From JAAOIF01 sp965217125 (GTDB lineage Bacteria; Pseudomonadota; Gammaproteobacteria; PS1; Pseudothioglobaceae), in the NCBI GenBank assembly GCA_965217125.1, contig OZ244244.1, positions 1,798,001 to 1,862,000 on the forward strand: a stretch of DNA of 64,000 bases. Direction: 5' to 3'. A program made the position numbers and the translations under genes. The number at the start of each line of letters is the position of its first letter. Position 1 is the first letter of the stretch. Shown in pieces: positions 16,568 to 25,600 of the stretch. Below the pieces are notes generated by a model. That model did no database searches and had not been told where the DNA came from. It worked only from the letters and a program-made list of their open reading frames with translations.

Positions 16568-17464
16568 TTAAGTTAATAAATCTGGGTTAGTTTCTATAAT
16601 TTTGCAAACATAATTATTGGCAATGATTTTTATCCCTGCTTCTGTAGGATGAATTTCATCTATCCAATAATCTGGATTACCCTCATTATTTTGGTTTTGT
16701 AGGGCTTCTCGTGTATCAACTATGACAATGCCAGATAGTTTGTCAATCCTATTAAAAAAATCATCAAGCATTTGTTTGGTGGCATCTGCCATAGCTTGAG
16801 CGTCCATATTGTGTTCTCGCATATGGGGTCTTATCCATGGACAATTGCTAAACAATTTTTTTAGAATGCCGCACTCTTTGCCAAAGGCACAAAAGTAACT
16901 ATAACCATGGGTAAAAATTGGTATGTTTGGATTATCCAGACTGTTCTGGATAGTTTTTATCATTTTTTTATAGCCTATTTCCAGCATATCTATTTGTGCT
17001 TTTAGAGCGTTTGTATCTAATTTCCCATCATCAAACATAATACCCATATTGTCAATCACATCATTACCGCCTGCTGAAAGTAAAACACACTTAATATCTT
17101 GCCTATATTTTGATAAAATTTGTTTAAATATATGTCTTTGTTTGTTGCTTAAAATGCCCCTAATTAAAGCATCGCCATTATTAGCAATATTTACAACAAC
17201 CCAAAAAGTATTGTTGTTACTGGTATCACTTGCTTTTAAGTTTTTAATAATATGCGCCAACATATTGGCATAATCAAACCATGAATCGCCCTCACAAATA
17301 ATAAATTTAACATCAGGTTTTTTGCTACTATTCCAATTGCCATCTTTGGCTAAATTAGCTAAATTATCTAAGAAACTCTGTATTTTTTTATCAATACTAT
17401 CAAAAGTCTGAATATCATTTTCAATATCTTCATAATTTTCGTCAATTAATGTCCAAGTTGTCAT
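16568..17464 (-). CDS. SGNH/GDSL-family hydrolase
   Basis: A 298-residue protein without a signal peptide. Block I is ICEGDSWFDY (catalytic serine near residue 60), the block II glycine is in NNGDALI, block III is SAGGNDVID, and block V is DEIHPTEAG with the catalytic Asp and His. SGNH hydrolases cut ester bonds in lipids or acetylated polysaccharides. The GDSWFDY variant also occurs in phage- and toxin-associated members. It lies between paralogues C and B, mirroring the esterase that lies after B. Substrate unknown. Confidence 0.82.
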   Translation of the reverse strand: MTTWTLIDENYEDIENDIQTFDSIDKKIQSFLDNLANLAKDGNWNSSKKPDVKFIICEGDSWFDYANMLAHIIKNLKASDTSNNNTFWVVVNIANNGDALIRGILSNKQRHIFKQILSKYRQDIKCVLLSAGGNDVIDNMGIMFDDGKLDTNALKAQIDMLEIGYKKMIKTIQNSLDNPNIPIFTHGYSYFCAFGKECGILKKLFSNCPWIRPHMREHNMDAQAMADATKQMLDDFFNRIDKLSGIVIVDTREALQNQNNEGNPDYWIDEIHPTEAGIKIIANNYVCKIIETNPDLLT

Positions 17465-17571
17465 TTTTTTACCTCCTCAAGAAAAAAAAATATAAATATT
17501 ACTCCTCTCTTAAATACTTGTCAAATGCATTATTAAAGGCTAATATCGCTAAAAATCCTTTGTTAGATATA

Positions 17572-18324
17572 TTACTGTTTTCTTAAAACAGTATTGCCAC
17601 TCGACCCTTTTGAGTCTGTAGTTCTTCCACGCATAACGCCATTGCTTATGCTGAGTTCAAAATTATCTGCAGACCACGAATTGCAAGTAGCGGATAAAAC
17701 TGTGCCTTGTAAATAAGCCACATCATCATAAACATTGATCGTCATTCTTTGTTTAGCGCCACAGTTACTATTTTGAGATTGCATAATGCCACTAAATTTA
17801 TTATCAGTAATTTGGCTATTGATATGTAATGTTATATTGTCATAGTGAATATCCCAGTCAGAGCCACCAGACCAAGTGCCTAATAAATTATCCGCCAATG
17901 CTTCCGCTTCTTTTTGTTGCTGTTGTTCTGCTTGACTGCTGAGTTGATAACAAACCGCTGAGGCTTTTTGTAAAAAACTCTCACAAGCACTGCGGCGAGA
18001 TTTAAGCCAAGTTCCGCATTGTGCTTTGGCTTGTTTTTCTTGTTCTGTGGTGTGATTGCTACGAACGCCCGAAGTTAAACCCAGCGCATCTTTTTGGCGG
18101 GCGTATTCTTTGCGGCAAGCATTATCGCCTATGTAAGCATGTAAGCAGATTTCTTTGCTTTTTGATAGATAATTTGGGTTGATAATATCGCGTGGCAAAA
18201 TCACTGGCAATTGCCCAAGCTGCTCGGCACAATCGCTTTCATCATTAAAATTAAATGATTGGAATTGTAGGGCGTATGCTGTAGAAAAACCGATTAGGTA
18301 AATTATTAGAATTAGTTTTTTCAT
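17572..18324 (-). CDS. Secreted six-cysteine protein with LGTW domain, paralogue C
   Basis: A 250-residue paralogue of A and B. The signal peptide and N-terminal domain are nearly the same as in A and B. The variable centre is the shortest of the three and contains SNCGAKQ and SATCNSW, the cysteine pair shared with B. The tail is KGSSGNTVLRKQ. A relic of the holin gene end precedes it and the SGNH hydrolase gene follows. Function unknown. The pattern of conserved ends with a variable middle fits diversifying exported binding or immunity proteins. Confidence 0.75.
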   Translation of the reverse strand: MKKLILIIYLIGFSTAYALQFQSFNFNDESDCAEQLGQLPVILPRDIINPNYLSKSKEICLHAYIGDNACRKEYARQKDALGLTSGVRSNHTTEQEKQAKAQCGTWLKSRRSACESFLQKASAVCYQLSSQAEQQQQKEAEALADNLLGTWSGGSDWDIHYDNITLHINSQITDNKFSGIMQSQNSNCGAKQRMTINVYDDVAYLQGTVLSATCNSWSADNFELSISNGVMRGRTTDSKGSSGNTVLRKQ

Positions 18325-18375
18325 TTTGTTTTTTCTTTGGCTAAATTATTCTCAGCAAATTTTAGCACGGTTTTT
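18325..18375 (-). pseudogene. Holin 3'-end relic in front of paralogue C
   Basis: On the minus strand this reads KTVLKFAENNLAKEKTK and stop, the tail of the holin-like protein, joined directly to the stop of the DUF2442 gene upstream. It is almost the same as the relic before paralogue A, which points to a recent duplication. Confidence 0.7.
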
Positions 18376-18604
18376 ATCTACTTTTCAAATACAAAGTATC
18401 AGGGCATATATCTTGCTCGTTTGGCCATGCTACAGTGCCGTGATTGACAAAAGCCCGTTTAAAATAAGCCATATTTTTTAACTCTTTAAACACGCCAAAA
18501 TTTAATAATTTGCTACAATCATATAAACCAGCCTCGCCATTATCAAAAGTTAGTTTTAATGAATAATTATCTAACGCAACAACATTTTTAACTCTTGGAT
18601 TCAT
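18374..18604 (-). CDS. DUF2442 family protein
   Basis: A 76-residue protein with the DUF2442 pattern: NPRVKNVVALDNYSLKLTF at the N-terminus, LLNFGVFKELKN in the middle and HGTVAWPNEQDICPDTLY near the end. DUF2442 proteins often accompany DUF4160 proteins and behave like parts of toxin-antitoxin-like pairs; no DUF4160 partner is seen here. The gene marks the 5' boundary of the island, and its stop is fused to a holin relic. Confidence 0.8.
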   Translation of the reverse strand: MNPRVKNVVALDNYSLKLTFDNGEAGLYDCSKLLNFGVFKELKNMAYFKRAFVNHGTVAWPNEQDICPDTLYLKSR

Positions 18605-18798
18605 TGTTTTTAGCTATTATTTTAAAGGTTCTATCTGATAAGGTTTTTGCCCTTGATAGCATATAAAGACATTTTAATTTTACTTGATTTTTTAAAACAA
18701 TAGTATTCTACTTTAGCCCAAATCCAAAAATAGACTCACCATCACAGCACTCCTAAATATTTGGATTAGGTAAAAATTTACAGACCTTGCCTCTAAAA
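18605..18798. other. Intergenic gap between the island and the ubi operon
   Basis: 194 bases, AT-rich, without a credible gene. AATCCAAA (18721-18728) and TTTGGATT (18760-18767) form an 8-bp inverted repeat with a 31-base loop downstream of ubiB. It could be the end of the ubi transcript, but there is no adjoining T-run to support a terminator. Confidence 0.3.
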
Positions 18799-20406
18799 TT
18801 AGTATCTGGATTTAAGCCAAAATCTTAAAGCAACAATGGCGGTGATGGTGCTGGGTAGCCATAGGAGATTAACGGCTAAAATGCCTGATAAAATCGCTAA
18901 AGTGCCTGCGAAAATGGCGGCGGTTTGTTTGTTGGCGTTGTCTTTGAGCTGGTTGATAATGCTATTGGTTTGTTTGGCTTGTAGATGCTCGAAGTCTTTT
19001 ATTTTGTCGAGGCGTTTAAGTGCATTAATGGTGAGCGCTGGCAACTCTGGTATTTGTTTTAATAATTCAGGTGCTTGCTGTTTGAGTTTTTCAAAAGTGT
19101 TTTTCATATTATTCCTGCGTTTGACTAAATCTTGTAAAAATGGCTTGGCAGTTGCCCACAAATTTAGTTGCGGATAAAGCTGCCGACCTAAACCTTCAAT
19201 GTTAAGCAAGGTTTTGTCTAATAATAATAGTTGCGGCTGGACGCTAATATCGAAGTTTTTTGCCTCGTTGATTAAGTCCAGCAGCACTTGCCCGAATGAG
19301 ATTTCGCCTAATGGTTTGTCGAACATCGGGCTGCAAATTTTTTGCACGGCTTGCGTAAAGGCATCTACATCTGTAGCGGCGCTTGCCCAACCTGAGTCGA
19401 TATAGCTTTGGGCTACTTTTTGATAATCTTGGTTAAAAAATGCTAAAAATATGTCGGCTAAAAAGTCTTTATCGGTCTCGCTTAAACGCCCCATAATACC
19501 AAAATCAACGCCGATATAATTGCCATTTTTGCCTACAAAAATATTACCTGGGTGCATATCAGCGTGGAAAAAATTATGTTTAAAAACCTGGGTGAAGAAA
19601 ATAATTACCCCGTCTTCTGCAAGTTTTTTAAGGTCAATATTATTGGCGCGTAACTGCTCAATATCACTCACAGGCGTACCATAAATGCGCTCGGTGGTTA
19701 AAACATCTTTACTACACAAATCCCAATATACTTTTGGCACATACAGCAAATCAGAGTCTGCAAAGTTTTTACGCAACAATGCGGCATTTTGCGCCTCAGC
19801 CTGCATATCCAGCTCGTTTAAGATAATCATCTCAAACTCAGCTACCAATTCTAACGGGCGTATTTTTTGCCCGATTGCACCTTTATTGACGAGTTTTGCC
19901 AGACCATACATCAGGGTAATATCGCGCTTGATAATCGTGCTAATATTAGGGCGTATGACTTTCACCACCACCTCATCGCCCGCATGGGTAATCGCCGTAT
20001 GTGTTTGGGCAACAGAAGCTGCGGCTAAGGGTTGTTCATCAAATTGTTTGAATAGGGTATCGATACTGCCGCCCAAAGATTGTTCAATCATTTGTTTTGC
20101 CTGTTTTGTATCAAAAGCCGGGCAACGGTCTTGCAATTTGGCTAATTCATCGCCAATATCATTTGGCAGCAAGTCGCGTCTGGTGGATAAGGTTTGTCCA
20201 AATTTAATAAAAATGGGACCTAATTCTTCAAACGCCAAACGAATGCGCTCGCCGCGGCAGTATTGTTTAACCGGGAAATAATGCCAAGGTATTAAATATA
20301 GCAACGGTTTGAAGCTTTTTAATAAGGGCGTGGACAGCACTAAACTGTCTAAGCGATAGCGCATTAAAATACGCGAAATACCGATAAATCTAATTAAGGG
20401 GCGCAT
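18799..20406 (-). CDS. ubiB: Ubiquinone biosynthesis atypical kinase UbiB
   Basis: A 535-residue ADCK/UbiB family member of usual length. The family KxGQ motif appears as FIKFGQTLSTRRDLLP. The nucleotide-binding core has EVVVKVIRP, HADMHPGNIFV and GVDFGIMGR. Two hydrophobic segments at the C-terminus (about 490-530) anchor it in the membrane. UbiB supports the later steps of coenzyme Q synthesis as an ATPase. Its start overlaps the end of ubiJ by 17 bases, in the order ubiE-ubiJ-ubiB. Confidence 0.96.
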   Translation of the reverse strand: MRPLIRFIGISRILMRYRLDSLVLSTPLLKSFKPLLYLIPWHYFPVKQYCRGERIRLAFEELGPIFIKFGQTLSTRRDLLPNDIGDELAKLQDRCPAFDTKQAKQMIEQSLGGSIDTLFKQFDEQPLAAASVAQTHTAITHAGDEVVVKVIRPNISTIIKRDITLMYGLAKLVNKGAIGQKIRPLELVAEFEMIILNELDMQAEAQNAALLRKNFADSDLLYVPKVYWDLCSKDVLTTERIYGTPVSDIEQLRANNIDLKKLAEDGVIIFFTQVFKHNFFHADMHPGNIFVGKNGNYIGVDFGIMGRLSETDKDFLADIFLAFFNQDYQKVAQSYIDSGWASAATDVDAFTQAVQKICSPMFDKPLGEISFGQVLLDLINEAKNFDISVQPQLLLLDKTLLNIEGLGRQLYPQLNLWATAKPFLQDLVKRRNNMKNTFEKLKQQAPELLKQIPELPALTINALKRLDKIKDFEHLQAKQTNSIINQLKDNANKQTAAIFAGTLAILSGILAVNLLWLPSTITAIVALRFWLKSRY

Positions 20407-20908
20407 TTGATTTTTTAAACAGTGGCGATTTTGATGGGGTGATTAATAATTTAGCTAACTCGTCTTTTAGCGTTTCTGGTAAGTTGTTTGAACGCCCGAC
20501 ATTAGTTTTAATTTTTTTTGCCGCCCTGCCTACTTGGTGGGCGATAATATCACCAGTGTATTTTGATAATAATTCTTCTAAATCAATATCAACTTGTTGC
20601 AATAAATCCGTTAGTAGCTGGGCAGTTTTAACATCGCCATGGATGATGATTTTGTCTTGTCTGAGCAGTTCGGTCAAATCCTCGCCTTGGAATAATGCCA
20701 AAAAAACACGCGGTTTGAGTTTAATCTCAACATCGGCATTTTGAGCATCAGCACTGACAAAAACGCGATTATTGGTGCAGATAAAATTAACCGTTAATGG
20801 CAAATCTATTAAGGCAAAGTGAATGGTTTTGCCATTTAACGCCTCTAAATTGATTTCACCTTGCTCGATTAAATGGTTTAGCGCTTGTTCAAGTAAAAAA
20901 TACTGCAT
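20390..20908 (-). CDS. ubiJ: Ubiquinone biosynthesis accessory factor UbiJ (SCP2 domain)
   Basis: A 172-residue protein between ubiE and ubiB, the position UbiJ always holds. It has an SCP2-like lipid-binding fold (ALIDLPLTVNFICTNNRVFV, DVEIKLKPRVFLAL) and a helical C-terminal tail. In E. coli UbiJ binds lipids and, with UbiK, assists the soluble Ubi complex. The tail is somewhat shorter than in E. coli (about 200 residues). It begins 3 bases after ubiE ends. Confidence 0.9.
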   Translation of the reverse strand: MQYFLLEQALNHLIEQGEINLEALNGKTIHFALIDLPLTVNFICTNNRVFVSADAQNADVEIKLKPRVFLALFQGEDLTELLRQDKIIIHGDVKTAQLLTDLLQQVDIDLEELLSKYTGDIIAHQVGRAAKKIKTNVGRSNNLPETLKDELAKLLITPSKSPLFKKSNAPLN

Positions 20909-20911
20909 TGG

Positions 20912-21652
20912 TTAAACTTTGATGCCTTTATGCAAAGCAACAATACCGCCTGAGAGATTGTGATACTCGCAAAAACCAAATCCAGCGTCAAGCACCATAG
21001 ATTTTAGGGTTTCTTGGTCGGGGTGTTGGCGAATTGACTCTGCTAAGTATTGGTAAGATTTTTCATCATCAGCAATCAGCTCGCCCAATTTTGGCATGAT
21101 ATTGAATGAATAAAAATCATAAATTTTTTTTAATATCTCGGAATCAGTTTTAGAAAATTCTAAAATCAACAAACAGCCGCCCGGCTTCAACACGCGCCAC
21201 ATTTCTTTAAGCGCCTGATCTTTGTCGGTAATGTTTCTAAGCCCAAAAGCGATACTTACACAGTCAAACGCGTTGCCCTCAAAAGGGATATTTTCTGCAC
21301 TAAATTGAGCAAACTCAACCCCAAAAACACCCTGATTGATTAAATTTTTGCGCCCTTCTGCAAGCATTGCGGCGTTAATATCGCTGAGAATTACCCTGCC
21401 CTCATCGCCCACTTTTTTGCTAAATTTAATCGCCATATCACCAGTGCCGCCCGCAATATCTAATACCGTATCGCCCGTTTTAACATTGCTTGATGCGATG
21501 GTGTAGCGCTTCCACAGGCGATGTGTGCCAAATGACAGCACATCATTCATTAAATCATATTTACTTGCCACTGAATCAAACACAGCGCGCACCAAACTTT
21601 GTTTGTCTTCAGTAGCGACCTGCTTAAAGCCAAAATGTGTGGTGTTTTCCAT
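20912..21652 (-). CDS. ubiE: Ubiquinone/menaquinone biosynthesis C-methyltransferase UbiE
   Basis: A 246-residue SAM-dependent methyltransferase of normal length. Motifs include VASKYDLMNDVLSFGTHRLWK, split here as the family's first signature, then VLDIAGGTGDMA (SAM-binding loop), IAFGLRNITD and LKPGGCLLILEFSK. It methylates a demethoxy-quinol intermediate of coenzyme Q. It begins 2 bases after the stop of gltA and is followed by ubiJ and ubiB. Confidence 0.96.
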   Translation of the reverse strand: MENTTHFGFKQVATEDKQSLVRAVFDSVASKYDLMNDVLSFGTHRLWKRYTIASSNVKTGDTVLDIAGGTGDMAIKFSKKVGDEGRVILSDINAAMLAEGRKNLINQGVFGVEFAQFSAENIPFEGNAFDCVSIAFGLRNITDKDQALKEMWRVLKPGGCLLILEFSKTDSEILKKIYDFYSFNIMPKLGELIADDEKSYQYLAESIRQHPDQETLKSMVLDAGFGFCEYHNLSGGIVALHKGIKV

Positions 21653-21654
21653 AA

Positions 21655-22791
21655 TTATTTTTTTGGATAGTCTCTAAAATCAGCCCCGATGTAAATTTGT
21701 GTAGGACGAAAAATACGATTATCCCCAACTTGTTCATGCCAATGTGCGGCCCAACCAGCAGAACGCGCCATAGCAAAAATTGGGGTGAAATGCTGCTTTG
21801 GAATGTTGAAAATTTCTGCGTATAAAATGCCAGAATAAAAATCCACATTTGGATACACGCCCTTTGCTGAAAGGAGCTCCTCACAAATACGCTCAACCTC
21901 TAACGCAGTTTCAAAACGCCGAGACAAAGCGATGTTAGATTTTTTAATATAGGACTTAATCATACCTTGCAAAATAGTGGCACGCGGGTCTTTAATGCTA
22001 TATTCGCGATGCCCCATACCCCAAATAACCTGTTTGTTTTTCAGGCGTTTTTCAATATAAGCACGGGCATTTTTAACATCGCCAATTTGATCTAACATGT
22101 TAAGCACATCTTCATTTGCGCCGCCATGTAATGAGCCTGCTAAAGTGCCGACCGCCGCTGAGATTGAAGCAAACGGGCTGGACAGTGTTGAGGCAGTAAC
22201 CATAGTAGAAAAAGTTGAAGCATTGATGGTGTGTTCAGCGTGCAAAATTAAGCAAGCATCAAACAATTTAACAATGTCATCATCTGGATCTTCGCCAAAC
22301 GACATATACAGAAAGTTTTCCGCATACGACATCGATTTACTCGGCGGCACTGGGTCATATCCGCTACTAATACGCGCCCACATAGCAATCAGTGTGCTCA
22401 TGTTGGCAATAATTTTAGTCAGCGCGCTTTGGGTGTAGGCAGAATCGGGTGTTTTTGCCCCAGCATCGGGATAAAAGGTAGCCATCGCTGCAATCGCCGC
22501 CTGCAACACATCCATCGGGTGTCCATTAGCGGGTAACGACCACATCATCTGGCGAATGTTGCGCTTGACTTCGTAGCGTTGGTGCAAGACATTTTTAAAA
22601 TCGCCCAAAGCCTCAGCGCTGGGCAGCTCGCCATCGCGTAATAACATCGCGGTTTCTTCAAATGACGCGTGTTTGACCAAGTCTTCAATGGAATAGCCAC
22701 GGTAAGCTAAAATACCATTTTCACCATCAATCGATGAAATTGAAGATTCTGTAGCAGGCACACCTGCTAAACCTGGGATATATTCAATCAT
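21655..22791 (-). CDS. gltA: Citrate synthase (short form; 2-methylcitrate synthase is possible)
   Basis: A 378-residue citrate synthase of the short, allosterically simple type. Catalytic histidines are in LHAEHTINAST and WGMGHREY, and the catalytic aspartate in NVDFYSG. The short length is shared with PrpC, but no prpB, prpD or acnD gene is nearby, and the neighbours are ubiquinone and erpA genes, so a citrate synthase role is preferred. It condenses acetyl-CoA and oxaloacetate. Confidence 0.88.
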   Translation of the reverse strand: MIEYIPGLAGVPATESSISSIDGENGILAYRGYSIEDLVKHASFEETAMLLRDGELPSAEALGDFKNVLHQRYEVKRNIRQMMWSLPANGHPMDVLQAAIAAMATFYPDAGAKTPDSAYTQSALTKIIANMSTLIAMWARISSGYDPVPPSKSMSYAENFLYMSFGEDPDDDIVKLFDACLILHAEHTINASTFSTMVTASTLSSPFASISAAVGTLAGSLHGGANEDVLNMLDQIGDVKNARAYIEKRLKNKQVIWGMGHREYSIKDPRATILQGMIKSYIKKSNIALSRRFETALEVERICEELLSAKGVYPNVDFYSGILYAEIFNIPKQHFTPIFAMARSAGWAAHWHEQVGDNRIFRPTQIYIGADFRDYPKK

Positions 22792-22825
22792 ACTACACCT
22801 CCTATGTTAATAAAATATATGTAAA

Positions 22826-23197
22826 TTAAACTGAAAAAGAAGAGCCGCAACCGCAAGTGCTTTTGGCGTTGGGGTTGTGAATAATAAAACGCGAGCCTTG
22901 TAAATCTTCTAAATAATCAACTGTCGCGCCAATTAAATATTGGTAACTCATTGGGTCCACCAGCAGCTGAACGCCATTTTTATCAACTGCAGAATCCCCT
23001 TCTTTGTAATTCTCGTCAAAAGTGAAGCCGTAGGAAAACCCAGAACAACCGCCGCCCACAATATAAACCCGTAATTTAAGCTCGGTGTTTTTTTCTTCCT
23101 TGATTAAATTAGAGACTTTTTTTGCTGCATTATCGCTAAAGATAATGTCGGCAACATCTAATTTTTCTAATATTTCAATTGTATTTGTATTGCTCAT
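22826..23197 (-). CDS. erpA: Iron-sulfur cluster insertion protein ErpA
   Basis: A 123-residue A-type Fe-S carrier. Cluster ligands are the cysteine in GGGCSGFSYGF and the CGCG near the C-terminus (STCGCGSSFSV). The ATG at 23197 is chosen over longer in-frame starts because a GAAGG ribosome binding site lies just before it and the family begins near there. ErpA hands clusters to IspG and respiratory enzymes. IscA is the alternative name; the D/E-rich middle (FTFDENYKEGD) favours ErpA. Confidence 0.88.
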   Translation of the reverse strand: MSNTNTIEILEKLDVADIIFSDNAAKKVSNLIKEEKNTELKLRVYIVGGGCSGFSYGFTFDENYKEGDSAVDKNGVQLLVDPMSYQYLIGATVDYLEDLQGSRFIIHNPNAKSTCGCGSSFSV

Positions 23198-23225
23198 TTT
23201 TGTTATACCTTCTTTAGTTATGCAA

Positions 23226-24251
23226 TTAAGGCAACAAGCCAACAGTCTCTAAGCCCATGCCTTCGTCAAAATCAAACATCAGGTTCATATTTTGCACTGC
23301 TTGACCTGATGCGCCTTTAATTAAATTGTCAATAACTGCCATAATTATAAGTTTGTTGCCTGATTTTTGGATACTAATATGACAATTATTTGTGCCTTTA
23401 ACGGATTGGGTTTGTGGATAAATGCCATTCGGCAATAGCTGCACAAATTTGTTATCTTGGTAGTGATTTTCAAACAATTCTTGTGGGTCAATATCTTTGA
23501 TTAAATCAACATAAACACTGGCAAGCATCCCTCTGGTCATAGGAATTAAATGCGGGCTAAAAATAAAATCTACAGCTGTGCCAGCAATCTCTGATAATAC
23601 TTGCTGTGTCTCAGGTTTGTGGCGATGTTGGTTAATATTATAAGGCTTTAAAGACTCGTTTATTTCACAAAAAAGTGTGGCAATATTAGCCGCTCTGCCG
23701 GCGCCGCTAACACCCGATTTACAATCAGCGATAATGCTTTTTGTGTCAATGGCATTTGCCTCAAGCAAGGGTTTAAGTGCTAGAGTAATTGCAGTTGGAT
23801 AACAGCCTGGATTGGCAACCAAAGCGGCATTTTTGATTTGTGAGTTATAAAGCTCAGGCAAGCCATAAACAGCACTTTGCAATAAAGCCGCTTGCGTGTG
23901 TTTTATGCCATACCATTTGCTCCATTCAACGCTATCTTTGATACGAAAGTCAGCACTCAAATCAATTATTTTAATGCCTTTGTCTAAGAATTTACCCACA
24001 CTATTCATAGCCACACCGTGCGGCGTAGCAAAGAAAATTACATCACATTCAAGTAGCGCATTGTCATCTGCTGCAATAAAATTCAAATCAACATAATTTA
24101 TTAGATTAGGAAATTCCACAGCAACAGCTTTGCCAACATTTGTTCGTGAACATAGGTGGGTAATTTTTGCATTAGGGTGATTGTGCAAAAGACGCACAAG
24201 TTCCAAGCCTGTGTAACCAGTGCCACCAATAATGCCAGCTTTAATACTCAA
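23226..24251 (-). CDS. argC: N-acetyl-gamma-glutamyl-phosphate reductase
   Basis: A 341-residue type 1 ArgC. The N-terminal Rossmann motif is GIIGGTGYTGLEL, the active-site cysteine is in VANPGCYPTAI, and SGVSGAGRA and HRHKPE carry substrate-binding residues. It performs the third step of arginine synthesis from glutamate. It overlaps accC by four bases, so translation is probably coupled, although the pathways are unrelated. No other arg genes are in the window. Confidence 0.95.
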   Translation of the reverse strand: MSIKAGIIGGTGYTGLELVRLLHNHPNAKITHLCSRTNVGKAVAVEFPNLINYVDLNFIAADDNALLECDVIFFATPHGVAMNSVGKFLDKGIKIIDLSADFRIKDSVEWSKWYGIKHTQAALLQSAVYGLPELYNSQIKNAALVANPGCYPTAITLALKPLLEANAIDTKSIIADCKSGVSGAGRAANIATLFCEINESLKPYNINQHRHKPETQQVLSEIAGTAVDFIFSPHLIPMTRGMLASVYVDLIKDIDPQELFENHYQDNKFVQLLPNGIYPQTQSVKGTNNCHISIQKSGNKLIIMAVIDNLIKGASGQAVQNMNLMFDFDEGMGLETVGLLP

Positions 24252-25600
24252 TGCGATTCTCCCAGCATTTTCTCTAAATAATGAATGTTCATACCGCCTT
24301 TTTGAAAGATTTCATCTCGCATAATACGCGCCTGCAACGAAATATTGGTTTTAATGCCATCAATCACCATTTCATCCAGCGCGTTTTGCATTTTGATAAT
24401 AGCGCCCAAACGGCTATCAGCAAAGGTAATAAGTTTGCCAATCATTGAATCGTAATGTGGCGGCACAGTGTAGCCGTTATAAATATGCGAATCGATGCGC
24501 ACGCCTAAGCCGCCAGCAGAATGATATTGGGTAATCTTGCCTGGTGAAGGCATAAAATTGTTAGGGTCTTCAGCGTTGATACGACATTCAAGCGCACAGC
24601 CTTTGATGCGGATATCATCTTGTGTGAATGACAAAGGCCTGCCATCGGCAATCAGTATTTGCTGACACACAATATCAATGCCGGTAACCATTTCAGTAAC
24701 CGGGTGTTCAACTTGAACACGAGTATTCATTTCAATAAAATAAAACTCATCGTTTTCAAATAAAAATTCAAATGTGCCAGCACCGCGATAGTCAATTGCC
24801 TTGCAAGCATCTGCACATATATTGCCAATTTTGTTACGCAATTCAGGGCTAATACCGGGCGCTGGCGCTTCTTCTACCACCTTTTGGTGACGCCGTTGCA
24901 TCGAGCAATCACGCTCACCCAAATGCACGGCATTGCCATATTCATCGACCAATACCTGAATTTCAATATGACGAGGCGTAGTAAGGAATTTTTCCATATA
25001 CACTTGCGCATTGCCAAAAAAGCTTTGTGCTTCGGTTTTGGTTAGCTCGATTGAGGAGAGCAAATCTGCCTCTTTTTCAACCACACGCATACCGCGACCG
25101 CCTCCTCCGCCAGAGGCTTTGATAATAATCGGAAAACCAATTTTATTTGCCAGTGCAATATTGCTTTGCCCATTATTACTCAAGCCGCCATCAGAGCCGG
25201 GCACACAAGGCACATTTGATTTTTGCATGGCTTCAATCGCGGCGACTTTATCGCCCATTATGCGGATATTTTCAGCACGCGGTCCGATAAAAATAAAGCC
25301 ACTTTCTTCCACCCGTTGAGCAAAATCCGCACTTTCGGATAAAAAACCATAGCCCGGATGAATGGCATCTGCATGGGTAACTTCGGCGGCACTAATCAAT
25401 GCAGGGATATTAAGATAACTATTAATTGATGGGTGCGGGCCAATACATACAGCCTCGTCTGCTAAACGAACATGTTTAAGGTCTTTGTCCGCAGTTGAAT
25501 ACACCGCAACAGTTTTGACGCCTAATTCTTTACAAGCGCGCAAAATACGCAATGCAATTTCCCCGCGATTAGCGATTAAAACTTTGTTGATTTTATTCAT
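24248..25600 (-). CDS. accC: Acetyl-CoA carboxylase, biotin carboxylase subunit
   Basis: A 450-residue protein of exact family length. It has the start VLIANRGEIALRILRACKE, the ATP-grasp glycine loop KASGGGGGRGMRVV, the metal site FIEMNTRVQVEHPVTEM and the C-terminal MIGKLI segment. It carboxylates biotin on AccB with bicarbonate and ATP for fatty-acid synthesis. It overlaps accB by four bases upstream and argC by four downstream. Confidence 0.97.
   Translation of the reverse strand: MNKINKVLIANRGEIALRILRACKELGVKTVAVYSTADKDLKHVRLADEAVCIGPHPSINSYLNIPALISAAEVTHADAIHPGYGFLSESADFAQRVEESGFIFIGPRAENIRIMGDKVAAIEAMQKSNVPCVPGSDGGLSNNGQSNIALANKIGFPIIIKASGGGGGRGMRVVEKEADLLSSIELTKTEAQSFFGNAQVYMEKFLTTPRHIEIQVLVDEYGNAVHLGERDCSMQRRHQKVVEEAPAPGISPELRNKIGNICADACKAIDYRGAGTFEFLFENDEFYFIEMNTRVQVEHPVTEMVTGIDIVCQQILIADGRPLSFTQDDIRIKGCALECRINAEDPNNFMPSPGKITQYHSAGGLGVRIDSHIYNGYTVPPHYDSMIGKLITFADSRLGAIIKMQNALDEMVIDGIKTNISLQARIMRDEIFQKGGMNIHYLEKMLGESH

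Noticed and set aside
19685..20281. 198-codon ORF antisense to ubiB
   Set aside because: Completely covered by ubiB on the other strand, with Ser/Ala/Cys-rich composition typical of a shadow frame.
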